A DNA stretch of 19,341 bases from positions 1-19,341 of the forward strand of contig DOCA01000064.1 of assembly GCA_003503995.1 (NCBI GenBank), written 5' to 3'. A program made the position numbers and the translations under genes. Position 1 is the first letter of the stretch. Each line of letters begins with the position of its first letter. Origin of the DNA: Holosporales bacterium (lineage in GTDB: Bacteria > Pseudomonadota > Alphaproteobacteria > Caedimonadales > UBA9215). Positions 1 to 7,810 of the stretch are shown here, piece by piece. Under the pieces are notes generated by a model. That model did no database searches, was not told the DNA's origin, and saw nothing but the letters and a program-made list of their open reading frames with translations.

Positions 1-674
1 ACATCATTTTTACCCATCACATGATTGTCAATGGCTGAGGTTAATACATAGGAATCATCAGGATGAACACGAGCCATCCAGAAAGCCGGCAATGTTGGAA
101 CCTCTTCTTTCTCGTACCCCAGCATTTTACACCAATTAGAAGAGTAAAAGATCTCTCCTGTTCTAAGATCCCAGTCCCATATACCATCTCGAGCTCCCTC
201 AAGAGCAAGACGAAAGCGTTGTTCACTTTCTTGCAAATCAGCCGTGGCTTTTTTTACTAATTCATTGAGATCTTGTTTTTCAGTTTGTAATTTTAGAGTT
301 GTTTTACGAAGAGTTAGTAAATTTTGAATCCGAGCAATCAATTCCGAGCGTTCATAGGGGTGCATTAAATAGTCAGAAACACCTGCATCAAAAGCATCGG
401 ATACAATAGATTTATCGCTCTCAGAGGTTACGATGACTAAGGGGACACTTTGGTGAAGTTTTTGGCGACGAATAGCCCGAACAAGCTCAATACCTGAAAG
501 CTCGGGCATATGATAATCGATAAGAGCCAAATCAAATTCATTGTGCTCTGACCACTCAAGAGCTTGAGTAGGATTTAAAAAGATCTCCAATTCACACTCA
601 AAAAATTTAGAGAGATAAAGAGATAGACAATCTATATTAGCTTGCTGATCATCAACCAGCAGAATTTTTTGCAC
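1..674 (-). CDS. Response regulator receiver-PAS signalling protein (5' part; runs off window)
   Basis: The gene starts at a GTG (672-674) preceded by AGAGAGG seven bases upstream and stays open to the window edge, giving 224 residues of a longer protein. Residues 1-120 form a receiver domain: acidic pair D8-D9, phospho-acceptor D53 in LIDYHMP, switch T83, then DYLMHPY. A short predicted coiled coil (about 120-150) leads into a PAS domain starting near residue 151 (RDGIWDWDL, then ML-GY and HPDD signatures of the PAS_3 class). Receiver-PAS proteins of this kind usually end in a GGDEF, EAL or histidine kinase module, but that part lies outside the window, so the output is unknown. The normally invariant receiver lysine is a histidine here (H105). 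The gene is divergent from the acyltransferase gene and shares a 78-bp upstream region with it. Confidence 0.85.
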   Translation of the reverse strand, partial: MQKILLVDDQQANIDCLSLYLSKFFECELEIFLNPTQALEWSEHNEFDLALIDYHMPELSGIELVRAIRRQKLHQSVPLVIVTSESDKSIVSDAFDAGVSDYLMHPYERSELIARIQNLLTLRKTTLKLQTEKQDLNELVKKATADLQESEQRFRLALEGARDGIWDWDLRTGEIFYSSNWCKMLGYEKEEVPTLPAFWMARVHPDDSYVLTSAIDNHVMGKND

Positions 675-725
675 AAATGACCTCTCTGTTTTCAGATACC
701 CTTATGTTACTATTAAAAAACAATA

Positions 726-740
726 TTAACGAAACGTTAA
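726..740. promoter_or_regulatory. Candidate CtrA-type site TTAA-N7-TTAA
   Basis: The sequence TTAACGAAACGTTAA matches the alphaproteobacterial CtrA consensus TTAA-N7-TTAA exactly and is also a perfect 6-bp inverted repeat (TTAACG/CGTTAA). It lies in the 78-bp region between two divergent genes, 12 bases before the downstream ATG, and it overlaps that gene's AAAGG ribosome binding site (739-743). In AT-rich DNA a chance match is possible. The site is inferred and there is no evidence that CtrA exists in this genome. Confidence 0.35.
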
Positions 741-752
741 AGGTTTTTTTTA

Positions 753-1973
753 ATGAACACTGAAAGAGAGAAAAAGCGCGTTTATTTTATCGACTATCTA
801 AGGGGGCTCCTCGTTTTATATGTGGTTTTTGATCATTCCATGCACCCCTATTCACCTCACTTTAAAAAGATGCATTATTTCGGCGATTTTGGTGGCACGC
901 TTTTTTTTGATGTTTGGCACATGCATAATGACGTGATCATGATGCCTTTGCTTTATTTCCTGGCGGGCCTTTTTGTTTTATCCTCCCTTCAAAGGCGAGG
1001 GTGGCTAAGCTTTGCAAAGGAGAAGTTTTATCGCCTTGTCATCCCTTTTGTTTTAGGAACAGCCATTCTAGTGCCACCTCAAAAGTACATTTCCAATGTT
1101 TTAAAACATAATTCAGAGCAAGGATTCTTTGATTATTGGTTTAATACTTTTTTCTTCAATGATATGTCCTCCAGCGGTTTTTGGTTCATCTACTACCTTG
1201 CGGTTTTAACGCTCCTTCTTGTCACCATTCACACCTTCATCCCGTCTTTCATGAAGCTTATGGGATGTTTTGCAACCTGGCTTGTGAGCAATCCCCTTAA
1301 AGGATTCATTAGCTTCTTTATTCTTGGCGCCCTCATCATCAGCATCAGTGAAATGATTTGGGGAGCACAATACTGGACGGGCTTTTGGAAAGTCTTTTAC
1401 ATCAGAGGCGCTCGTTTTATTATGAAAGGCTTTTTATTTTTCCTAGGCGCAGGTTTTGCCTATGCTGGCATTTCAAAGAACCAAGAGATCTTAACCCGTG
1501 TTGGGAATTCTTGGAAAGCTTGGGTTACCTTGGCCCTGTTATCTGGTACAGCTTACATAAGCTACGCTCTTACGAATTTCTACGACGGTGCCTATAGCAA
1601 CGAGATTTTACGCCACTTTCACTTTGGCGGCACATGGGGAGATATCTGGCCCGTTATCGAAGCTTATGGCGGACCGATTTTTATTCGTACAACGCTTCTG
1701 GCTCTTTTTATGTGTTCTCTTGTCGTGATGTATGTTTCACTCTTCAAACACTTTCTCGACAAACCTTTACCAAAATGGCAGTCTCTTGCTGCATGTTCTT
1801 TTGGAATATATATCTTCCATGAACCTATTGTCCTCTGGGTTGGCTCTCTTTTTTATCACGCTGATATCAGTGAATACATAAAGTTCACTGTAGTTGCAAG
1901 CGTTGGGGCCGCTCTGTCATGGGGACTTACCCATTTCATTAAAGATTGGCCTGGATTTAAGAAAGTACTCTAA
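753..1973 (+). CDS. Acyltransferase 3 family membrane protein (first of tandem pair)
   Basis: A 406-residue polytopic membrane protein of the acyltransferase-3 family (PF01757; the OpgC/OafA type). This family moves acyl groups from the cytoplasm onto extracytoplasmic glycans. The family signature is at the N-terminus: an Arg in YLRG (about residue 17) followed ten residues later by the DHS histidine. About ten hydrophobic helices follow, with a conserved C-terminal FGIYIFHEP segment. The start has a good AAAGG site nine bases upstream. The stop is followed after two bases by the ATG of a paralogue, so the two are surely co-transcribed and translated together. The acceptor is not predictable: periplasmic glucan, surface polysaccharide or lipid are all possible. 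An OpgC-like role is only one option. Confidence 0.85.
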   Translation: MNTEREKKRVYFIDYLRGLLVLYVVFDHSMHPYSPHFKKMHYFGDFGGTLFFDVWHMHNDVIMMPLLYFLAGLFVLSSLQRRGWLSFAKEKFYRLVIPFVLGTAILVPPQKYISNVLKHNSEQGFFDYWFNTFFFNDMSSSGFWFIYYLAVLTLLLVTIHTFIPSFMKLMGCFATWLVSNPLKGFISFFILGALIISISEMIWGAQYWTGFWKVFYIRGARFIMKGFLFFLGAGFAYAGISKNQEILTRVGNSWKAWVTLALLSGTAYISYALTNFYDGAYSNEILRHFHFGGTWGDIWPVIEAYGGPIFIRTTLLALFMCSLVVMYVSLFKHFLDKPLPKWQSLAACSFGIYIFHEPIVLWVGSLFYHADISEYIKFTVVASVGAALSWGLTHFIKDWPGFKKVL

Positions 1974-1975
1974 AA

Positions 1976-3283
1976 ATGACAACACTCACAAAGACACCTG
2001 CCTCAACGAGCCTCCTTGCGCGCGTTCCTTTTATTGACCATATGCGTGGTTTTATCTTTTTATTAATGGCTGTGGACCACAGCCTGCACGCCTATGCTGC
2101 AAATTGGGGACGTCATTGGTTCTATCGCGATTACGATCGCTCTTATATTTTTGATGCTCTTTATCTCTTTAATCAAGCAGCCATCATGCCTGTGCTCTTT
2201 TTCACCTTCGGGGCTTATGTACTTCCAAAAATAACAACATTAGGATGGAAAGGCTTTTGGCAAGACCGTTTCGTGAAACACATTCTTCCTTTTATGGTTG
2301 GCATTCCTTTGGTTGTACCTTTGTTAAGTTACCCAAAATTTCATGAATATGAAAATCCAGGCTCCACTTACCTTGAATTTTGGCAAGACATTTTCTTTAG
2401 TCAAAAGCTCCAAGCTGGCCCCTATTGGGTCATGTACGCCATTATTCTCTATACGGTCGTGCTTTTACTTTTTAACAAGCTCTTTCCAAAACTAATCCCT
2501 TGGATGGCTCACCATATTAAGACAGCTTTAACCTCTCCGATGAAAGCCTTCACCATTTTTATTCTTTTTTCTATGGTGGTTTATGGGCTCAGCGATCTTC
2601 GTTGGGGCGCTCCTTGGTGGATTGGCTTTAGGAATATTCTGCCTGACGCCCTCCATGGAGAACTCTTTTCTCTCCAAGCATCCAAGTTCCTCATGAATTT
2701 TGTGTACTTTGTTTTAGGGGCTGCTTTTATGTACTCTAAAGCTTGGGAGCACCCAACGAACTGGGTGGTCTTTCAGAACAAGCGCTTCTTACTTTTGGGA
2801 CTTACCCTCCTAACAGGATTGGCCTATGTTCTATATTCTCACTTCTACTTTGCCGAGGGCGCCTTTGATTACTCTTTTTATAAAGCTCTTCGTCAAAGTG
2901 GTGAAAACACCCAAGCCTGGAGCGAAGCTTTTGCTCTTCTGCCACAAGTTGCGCCTGCGATTTTAATCAGGACATCTCTTTTAGGGGCTCTTGCCTTTTT
3001 CCAAGTCATCGCCCTTGTGACGTTCTTTAGCGCTAAAAATACCTCCACAACCCAAAATCCCTTTTGGGCAAAATTATGGGCAAGTGCCGCGGCATGTTGT
3101 TGGGGTATCTTTATATTTCACGACCCCATCGTTATTTGGGGACAATTCTTTTTAACAGATTTTAACTTGATCATCTTTTTCAAATTTGCCATTGTGGCCA
3201 CGATAGGAATATCAAGTTCTTGGGCACTCACTCATTTTATCCTCAAAATAAAATATATAAGAGCTGTTTTTGAACTCGATTAA
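1976..3283 (+). CDS. Acyltransferase 3 family membrane protein (second of tandem pair)
   Basis: A 435-residue paralogue of the preceding gene, starting two bases after its stop. It keeps the same landmarks in the same order: FIDHMRG with an Arg followed by DHSLH near the N-terminus, a GPYWVMY segment matching GFWFIYY upstream, an aromatic RWGAPWW segment matching MIWGAQYW, and a C-terminal WGIFIFHDP. Around ten membrane helices are expected. The differences are spread along the whole length, which points to an old duplication rather than a recent one. Both catalytic-type residues (Arg and His of the N-terminal motif) are intact, so neither copy looks dead. The substrate is unknown. Tandem copies might act on different acceptors or as a heterodimer. 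Confidence 0.84.
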   Translation: MTTLTKTPASTSLLARVPFIDHMRGFIFLLMAVDHSLHAYAANWGRHWFYRDYDRSYIFDALYLFNQAAIMPVLFFTFGAYVLPKITTLGWKGFWQDRFVKHILPFMVGIPLVVPLLSYPKFHEYENPGSTYLEFWQDIFFSQKLQAGPYWVMYAIILYTVVLLLFNKLFPKLIPWMAHHIKTALTSPMKAFTIFILFSMVVYGLSDLRWGAPWWIGFRNILPDALHGELFSLQASKFLMNFVYFVLGAAFMYSKAWEHPTNWVVFQNKRFLLLGLTLLTGLAYVLYSHFYFAEGAFDYSFYKALRQSGENTQAWSEAFALLPQVAPAILIRTSLLGALAFFQVIALVTFFSAKNTSTTQNPFWAKLWASAAACCWGIFIFHDPIVIWGQFFLTDFNLIIFFKFAIVATIGISSSWALTHFILKIKYIRAVFELD

Positions 3284-3329
3284 CCCCTTTTTTGTTAGCG
3301 TTTCCTTATTAACAACTTGGATTTAACCC

Positions 3330-4607
3330 ATGGTTCACCTCTCGCTTTTTCTAAAAAACCTTTTTTTGAGCGCTCTTTTCGCTCTCTCTATCACACAAAC
3401 TTTTGCTTCTGCTCGTGATACAAAACCTATTTCAAGTGATGAAAAAGACGACGTCACATTAAAAAGCAATCGCGCTGTTATTAATTCCATGAAAGAATTG
3501 CTACCTTACCTCACTAAAAAAGGCATTAAACTTGGACCGAACGTAGCTATCTATATCGATAATGATGATGCAATTTGCAGCCCTCGTTTTAATATAAACC
3601 CAGAAGTTGAGGGCGATTTAGTTCCATTGCAATTTCTCTCTTGTCCCGATTTGGGGCGAACCTATGATGATGTTTTAAAAGCTGCAGCAGCTCTTTTGCA
3701 CACAGAAGATCACTCTACCTCTCTTATCGATTGCGAAAAAAATCTTCTCCAAGCACACTTAGACGTTTGTAACTGGAACAGAGAACCATGGCGTCATTTA
3801 GAACCCATTCCCCTTGAACTCGACGCCCTTACTGCTTTTCTTAGCGTTGCAAGAGCAAATCATACCCGCCTCAAAATTTGCTCTGGCCTTCCATTCACTT
3901 TCAACAAAGTTGCTTTTTTTGGAAGGCATCAAAAAGCTCTCGGTTTTAAAACATGCTCTTTAGAAGATTATGGCTATGGAATGCATGAGACCAATGATTA
4001 TCTCTATGCTCCAAAGAGCAAACCCGCTCGTATTCTCCAAGATTTAGTTAAACCACACGTTATATCTGGTGATTCCTCTGATGTGGACGCCTCCAGCGCT
4101 TCTAGCGAAAGTCATACTGGTATTGATACAGTTATCCTCATTGATAATGCACCAACTGCCTGCACATCATTCTTAGGTGGTATGATACCAACTAACCTCG
4201 TAAAGTACGGCCTATCTCCCAAAACAAGAATTATAACCATACGATATGATTTCTTTAGAAAAATGATTACGCCAGAAAAAATTGCTGCAGAATATAAACT
4301 TTGGGTTCACTTTTTGGAGGCTCTAGAAGAAATCCGACGCGCCGAAGAAGCTCGACGTTTTTCAGTCTTAGGAAGCTTGGAATTAAACGCGGACGATGGG
4401 TATGATACGAACCCCGACCTCTCTCCTTTAACAGTCAGCACTGAGGGAACACCCGATAGACTGACCTCCTCTAGAGAGGGAGAAATCAGAGAGCCCGAAG
4501 AGCAGGAGGAGCCTGACCCTTCTTTAGATTTGGATGATGCAGGTGACGTTTTTGAAGAAAAAGATCCACGCTTAAGCCCCCCTGAAGATGATCAAAAGGA
4601 CAACTAA
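3330..4607 (+). CDS. Exported HAD-like protein (DUF2608-like) with acidic C-terminal tail
   Basis: A 425-residue protein with a Sec signal peptide: hydrophobic residues about 8-22, and a likely cleavage after the ASA near residue 28. The body resembles secreted HAD-fold proteins of the DUF2608 type, known from Legionella, Chlamydiae and relatives. D77-N-D79 after a hydrophobic strand fits HAD motif I, a CSG at 184-186 could supply motif II, and ILIDN (D272-N273) after another hydrophobic strand fits motif IV. The family match is from memory and is moderate at best. Residues about 350-425 are rich in Asp, Glu, Pro and Ser and look disordered. The gene follows the acyltransferase pair by 46 bases, and its last 36 bases overlap the 3' end of ubiA on the other strand. 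No strong ribosome binding site is visible. Confidence 0.6.
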   Translation: MVHLSLFLKNLFLSALFALSITQTFASARDTKPISSDEKDDVTLKSNRAVINSMKELLPYLTKKGIKLGPNVAIYIDNDDAICSPRFNINPEVEGDLVPLQFLSCPDLGRTYDDVLKAAAALLHTEDHSTSLIDCEKNLLQAHLDVCNWNREPWRHLEPIPLELDALTAFLSVARANHTRLKICSGLPFTFNKVAFFGRHQKALGFKTCSLEDYGYGMHETNDYLYAPKSKPARILQDLVKPHVISGDSSDVDASSASSESHTGIDTVILIDNAPTACTSFLGGMIPTNLVKYGLSPKTRIITIRYDFFRKMITPEKIAAEYKLWVHFLEALEEIRRAEEARRFSVLGSLELNADDGYDTNPDLSPLTVSTEGTPDRLTSSREGEIREPEEQEEPDPSLDLDDAGDVFEEKDPRLSPPEDDQKDN

Positions 4608-5471
4608 AACAACCAACCCTACTCCTTGATTGAGCTTAAAGGCCTGTAGACACTTCTTAGGGTCGTGGAAATCCATCAAGATTAATTGGTAAAACAGCAA
4701 AATAGCTGGAAACATTAAAAGTCCCATCAAAAGACCTAAGTGTAATAAACTTAGATTTTGTTTCTGCACAATACTAAAAGAAAGAGCAACTAAGAATAAA
4801 GAATAACAAAGACCTAAAAAGAGCTTTGTCCCCCCTAAAGTTGAAAGAGCCGAAGATTTTATACCAACTTTCATGTCGTCTTTTCGATCTTGGTGGGCAT
4901 AAATCGTGTCATAGGCCAGCGTCCAGAAAACCGAACCAACATAAAGCACCAACACATCGACGGAAAAGGTAAAAGTCTTTGTGACATACACATAGGCCAT
5001 GAGCATGGAATAATTCATACACAACCCTAAAAACAATTGAGGCCAATAAGTCACTCGCTTTAAAAGAGGGTAAAGCAACATCAAGGCAACAGCCCCTAAA
5101 GCAAGATAAAATACTTCAATGGGCATAAAAAGTAAAAGAATTGACGCTGCCATAAGTTGCCCCATAAGATAAGCAACCCCCTCACCTGTTGTCAAAGCTC
5201 CCCTTGCCAAGGGCCTATTTTTTGTACGTTCAACATAGGGATCAAGATTTCGATCCAAAAGATCATTTATCGTACATCCTGCGCCCCTTACCAAAAAAGC
5301 ACCAACCGTAAAAAGAAAAATGTCTAAAAGAGTCGGCATTCCTTGGTGAGCAAGGGTAAGCCCCCACAAGGCTGGGAACAATACAAGCCACGCTCCAACA
5401 GGTTTATCAAACCGAGAAAGTTCGATATACCCTTGAAGACGTTTTTCCTGGGGTGTGGATAAAGAAACCAT
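4572..5471 (-). CDS. ubiA: 4-hydroxybenzoate polyprenyltransferase
   Basis: A 299-residue integral membrane prenyltransferase of the UbiA family. It attaches the polyprenyl tail to 4-hydroxybenzoate, an early step of ubiquinone synthesis. Both Mg-diphosphate binding motifs are present. The first is NDLLDRNLD (69-77), followed by ERTKNRPL. The second is YDTIYAHQDRKDD (187-199), followed by GIKSSAL, which is the pattern specific to UbiA proper rather than to heme O or chlorophyll synthases. The length and the roughly eight hydrophobic segments are typical. The start at 5471 gives the expected short polar N-terminus before LSRFDKPVG. No good Shine-Dalgarno sequence is visible. The 3' end overlaps the convergent HAD-like gene by 36 bases. 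The gene stands alone, as ubiA often does. Confidence 0.95.
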   Translation of the reverse strand: MVSLSTPQEKRLQGYIELSRFDKPVGAWLVLFPALWGLTLAHQGMPTLLDIFLFTVGAFLVRGAGCTINDLLDRNLDPYVERTKNRPLARGALTTGEGVAYLMGQLMAASILLLFMPIEVFYLALGAVALMLLYPLLKRVTYWPQLFLGLCMNYSMLMAYVYVTKTFTFSVDVLVLYVGSVFWTLAYDTIYAHQDRKDDMKVGIKSSALSTLGGTKLFLGLCYSLFLVALSFSIVQKQNLSLLHLGLLMGLLMFPAILLFYQLILMDFHDPKKCLQAFKLNQGVGLVVLVVLLIIFRGA

Positions 5472-5521
5472 TAAAGAGATTCACTCGCTTAAGATACTTC
5501 CATATTATAGGATTTTTCCAT

Positions 5522-5553
5522 AAAAAAAAGCCCCGTCTAATAACGGAGCTTTT
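5522..5553 (-). terminator. Rho-independent terminator of the lipase gene
   Basis: On the minus strand a 10-bp stem AAAGCTCCGT / ACGGGGCTTT (one T-G wobble) closes a 6-base loop and is followed by eight T residues. It lies 20 bases after the lipase stop codon. On the plus strand the wobble becomes a C-A mismatch and only four T follow, so it is oriented for the minus strand. Confidence 0.88.
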
Positions 5554-5572
5554 AAAATAGAATCTCAATATT

Positions 5573-7459
5573 TTAGTAGCCGAACCAACCACCAACTTTA
5601 GATGTCGCCCGAGACCAAAGAGATTTTTTCTCAGTCTCAGAGGAAGTATCTGCCGCAAGCTTTTTAGCATCCAAATGATCTTGACCTTGCTTTAAAAGAA
5701 GATCTGTCTTCTTTGAGGGAAGGTCTTTATCAAAAGCACCGCCTTCAGCCTCACAAGTTGTTCCATTATGAAGAGGCGAGACACCTGTTACGACTATATC
5801 ATAAGCTGTGTTTCCAATAAAACCTGTGATACCAGGATTTGGGACATCATTGCCGACAAGAGCTCCCCAATATCCTTTTACCATACCCACAAAGTTAGCA
5901 GCCGTACGTCCAGCAAGAGCTTTTGTAGCAGGCCAAAGCATACGTTTTAAAGCATCACCTGTACCATCGAGAGCTAAATGACCAACACTGTGATACCCAC
6001 TAACGGCCTCTAACGCATCTTCAAGATTCTCCTTAAGGAATATGTCAAACTGAGGCTTTTCAAGCACATTGAAAAGGGCATCTTCAAGCCACTTACCAAC
6101 CAACGGAATACGAGAAATCCCTGTTTCTCCGCGCTTGCGGTCGCCTTGAACCCATTCCAAAACAGATTTCAGTCTTGCTTCGACTTTTTTCAAAGCCGCA
6201 ACAGGTACAGGATCCCCATGAACATTTTGACGCATCATGTTGTCATGACCAACAATTTCATTAGCCATGTCAACACCTGCTTTACCAAAAGCTTTTGGGG
6301 CTGACAGATAAAAACCTTTAAAATTGTTACTTTTAACGTTATTAAAATCCTTACCAAAAAGTTGCAGACCAAGATTATAAACTAATTCTGCTGTACTAAG
6401 AGTTGCAAGTGCTGCGCCTAAGCTGTGTCCAATTAGAAGTATTTGAGTTTGCATTTTCTTACTTTCTTCAATGGAAGCATGAAATTCGCTAATAAGTCTC
6501 GCGACGTTATCCTTGCAACTTTCAACGATGTTCGCAAAGCCACGATGTACTTTAACATCACCTGGTAAATTCAAACCTGTGGTACTAGCATGTACTTGGC
6601 GACCATCAAAGTTCGCTTCCCAATCGCTCCCATCACGAGAACCATGATAAATTACAGTGATTGTATTCGTTGCTCTATGGAATGCAACAAAACCGCGGTC
6701 GTCATCGACCCAGCTATCACCAGGGTTACCAAGAGCACGCTTATAACCGCTCTTACCTTCAAAAGCTTTTAGCTCCCAGCCTCCTTTATGGAGAACATCT
6801 GCCAATCTTTGTTCCGCAGAAACTTGATCTTGAATATATTTTTCAAGCTTTGAAATTTCTTTATTGATGTAATGGCGGCGATCTTGATAATCCATCTCTT
6901 CAAAAACATCAAGCATGCCCATACAACCAAAGAAATCATCTTCAAGTTCACCAAGGAAATCAGCATGATCCGTAGCATTGCTATTTAACGCAGCAATCCA
7001 CCTATTCATATTATCACTAGCAGATTGGCGTTTCGCGATAGCATAGCTCAACGCATTCATTTCCAAGAGTGTATCTCTATGATATGAGAAATTAGGATTA
7101 ACGCTCTTCTTACCGTCTTCATCAACACTTACAAGCGGATCTGATGCTGTCTTTTCAACTTGCTCAAGAGGTGTATCAAGTTGAACCCAGCTCTCACTCA
7201 AACTAGAAATTTCGCTTTTCTCTTTTTTTATTTTAGAGATTTCAAGTTTACGCCCCTGCTCAAAACGTTCCACAAGATCACTGATAAACACACCATCTAT
7301 ATCTTTTGCAGAAGGCGCCTTATAGGCAGGTGAACGAAGATCCAAAAGAGACGACTCCATCAGTGAATTTTCCACACGAGCCATAACATCAAAGCTCATA
7401 GAGGTTGCAAGGGCCGTTGAGCCAAGCAAAATAGCCAGTGTCTTTTTACGCAAATTCAT
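5573..7459 (-). CDS. Exported class 3 lipase (alpha/beta hydrolase)
   Basis: A large protein (628 residues from the preferred start, 630 from an upstream ATG at 7465) with a signal peptide: KK, a hydrophobic stretch, and a probable cleavage after VMA. Residue numbers here count from the upstream ATG. The lipase_3 core lies at about 225-425: a VIYHGSRDGSDW strand and oxyanion region (271-282), KVHRGF, and the nucleophile elbow GHSLG with S348. D418 in HGDPV and H492 or H496 in YHSVGH are the likely remaining triad members. The N-terminal 200 residues and C-terminal 130 residues match nothing I recognise. AAGGAG (7469-7474) is nine bases before the second ATG (7457-7459) but only three before the first, so 7459 is chosen. 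It probably hydrolyses lipids outside the cytoplasm; its substrate is unknown. It has its own terminator. Confidence 0.85.
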   Translation of the reverse strand: MNLRKKTLAILLGSTALATSMSFDVMARVENSLMESSLLDLRSPAYKAPSAKDIDGVFISDLVERFEQGRKLEISKIKKEKSEISSLSESWVQLDTPLEQVEKTASDPLVSVDEDGKKSVNPNFSYHRDTLLEMNALSYAIAKRQSASDNMNRWIAALNSNATDHADFLGELEDDFFGCMGMLDVFEEMDYQDRRHYINKEISKLEKYIQDQVSAEQRLADVLHKGGWELKAFEGKSGYKRALGNPGDSWVDDDRGFVAFHRATNTITVIYHGSRDGSDWEANFDGRQVHASTTGLNLPGDVKVHRGFANIVESCKDNVARLISEFHASIEESKKMQTQILLIGHSLGAALATLSTAELVYNLGLQLFGKDFNNVKSNNFKGFYLSAPKAFGKAGVDMANEIVGHDNMMRQNVHGDPVPVAALKKVEARLKSVLEWVQGDRKRGETGISRIPLVGKWLEDALFNVLEKPQFDIFLKENLEDALEAVSGYHSVGHLALDGTGDALKRMLWPATKALAGRTAANFVGMVKGYWGALVGNDVPNPGITGFIGNTAYDIVVTGVSPLHNGTTCEAEGGAFDKDLPSKKTDLLLKQGQDHLDAKKLAADTSSETEKKSLWSRATSKVGGWFGY

Positions 7460-7488
7460 TAACATCTACTCCTTACCATATAGGCAAA

Positions 7489-7494
7489 ATTATA
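7489..7494 (-). promoter_or_regulatory. Candidate -10 element for the lipase gene
   Basis: A perfect TATAAT on the minus strand, about 30 bases upstream of the lipase start and 15 bases before its AAGGAG. No convincing -35 hexamer sits 16-18 bases further upstream, which would fit an activator-dependent promoter. The TGCA-rich palindromic cluster lies directly upstream. Confidence 0.35.
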
Positions 7495-7526
7495 CTTCCT
7501 TATACATATAGGGATACTTGGCAAAA

Positions 7527-7630
7527 ATTGCAAATGCATATTATGCAATACCCCTATGCAAATAACGAAACCCTCTCACAATCCCCATTGGTTGCAAAAA
7601 AACGTAATCATTTCATTGCAAACCCTGCAA
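7527..7630. repeat. Cluster of TGCA-core words with nested palindromes
   Basis: Within about 100 bases there are TTGCAA (7528-7533), ATGCAT (7534-7539), ATGCAA (7543-7548), ATGCAAAT (7556-7563), TTGCAAAA (7592-7599), TTGCAAA (7616-7622) and TGCAA (7626-7630). Two perfect inverted repeats are nested: ATTGCA (7527-7532) with TGCAAT (7544-7549), and TGCAT-ATT-ATGCA (7535-7547). The cluster lies upstream of the lipase promoter candidate and could be a set of regulator binding sites. Confidence 0.45.
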
Positions 7631-7810
7631 TTGAATTTCAAATTAAAAATCAGATATGTAAAAGAAAAAAATAGACTACTGACCTTCGGACTCATACATC
7701 TAAAGGCATTGGAATGAGAGATTTCAAGCAGATCTAATCGATTTTAGCAGGCTTTTCCCATATTCTAAGAAAGAATCTGTTTTATTTAGAGATAAAAGAG
7801 CAGAACTCAC

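Larger units (their letters stand above)
7466..7810. other. 345-bp gene-free region between lipase and phoH
   Basis: No credible gene is visible. The half next to the lipase contains its ribosome binding site, a TATAAT, and about seven TGCA-core words at 7528-7630. The half next to phoH (about 7640-7810) is AT-rich and contains only a weak 5-bp hairpin (ATTCT/AGAAT), which is not a convincing terminator. In many alphaproteobacteria ybeY follows phoH directly, but no ybeY remnant can be read here. Confidence 0.6.

Noticed and set aside
726..752. TTAACG hairpin followed by eight T as a terminator
   Set aside because: The stem is only six AT-rich pairs with a 3-base loop, no gene on the plus strand ends upstream of it, and the T run is between the ribosome binding site and start codon of the next gene.
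7506..7557. ATAGGG...CCCTAT as a further copy of the TATAGG element
   Set aside because: The outer 6 bp pair, and TATAGGGATACTTGGCAAAA vaguely resembles the left end, but gaps are needed to align it, the inner parts do not pair concentrically, and the right end lacks the CTCTGCAAAA core.
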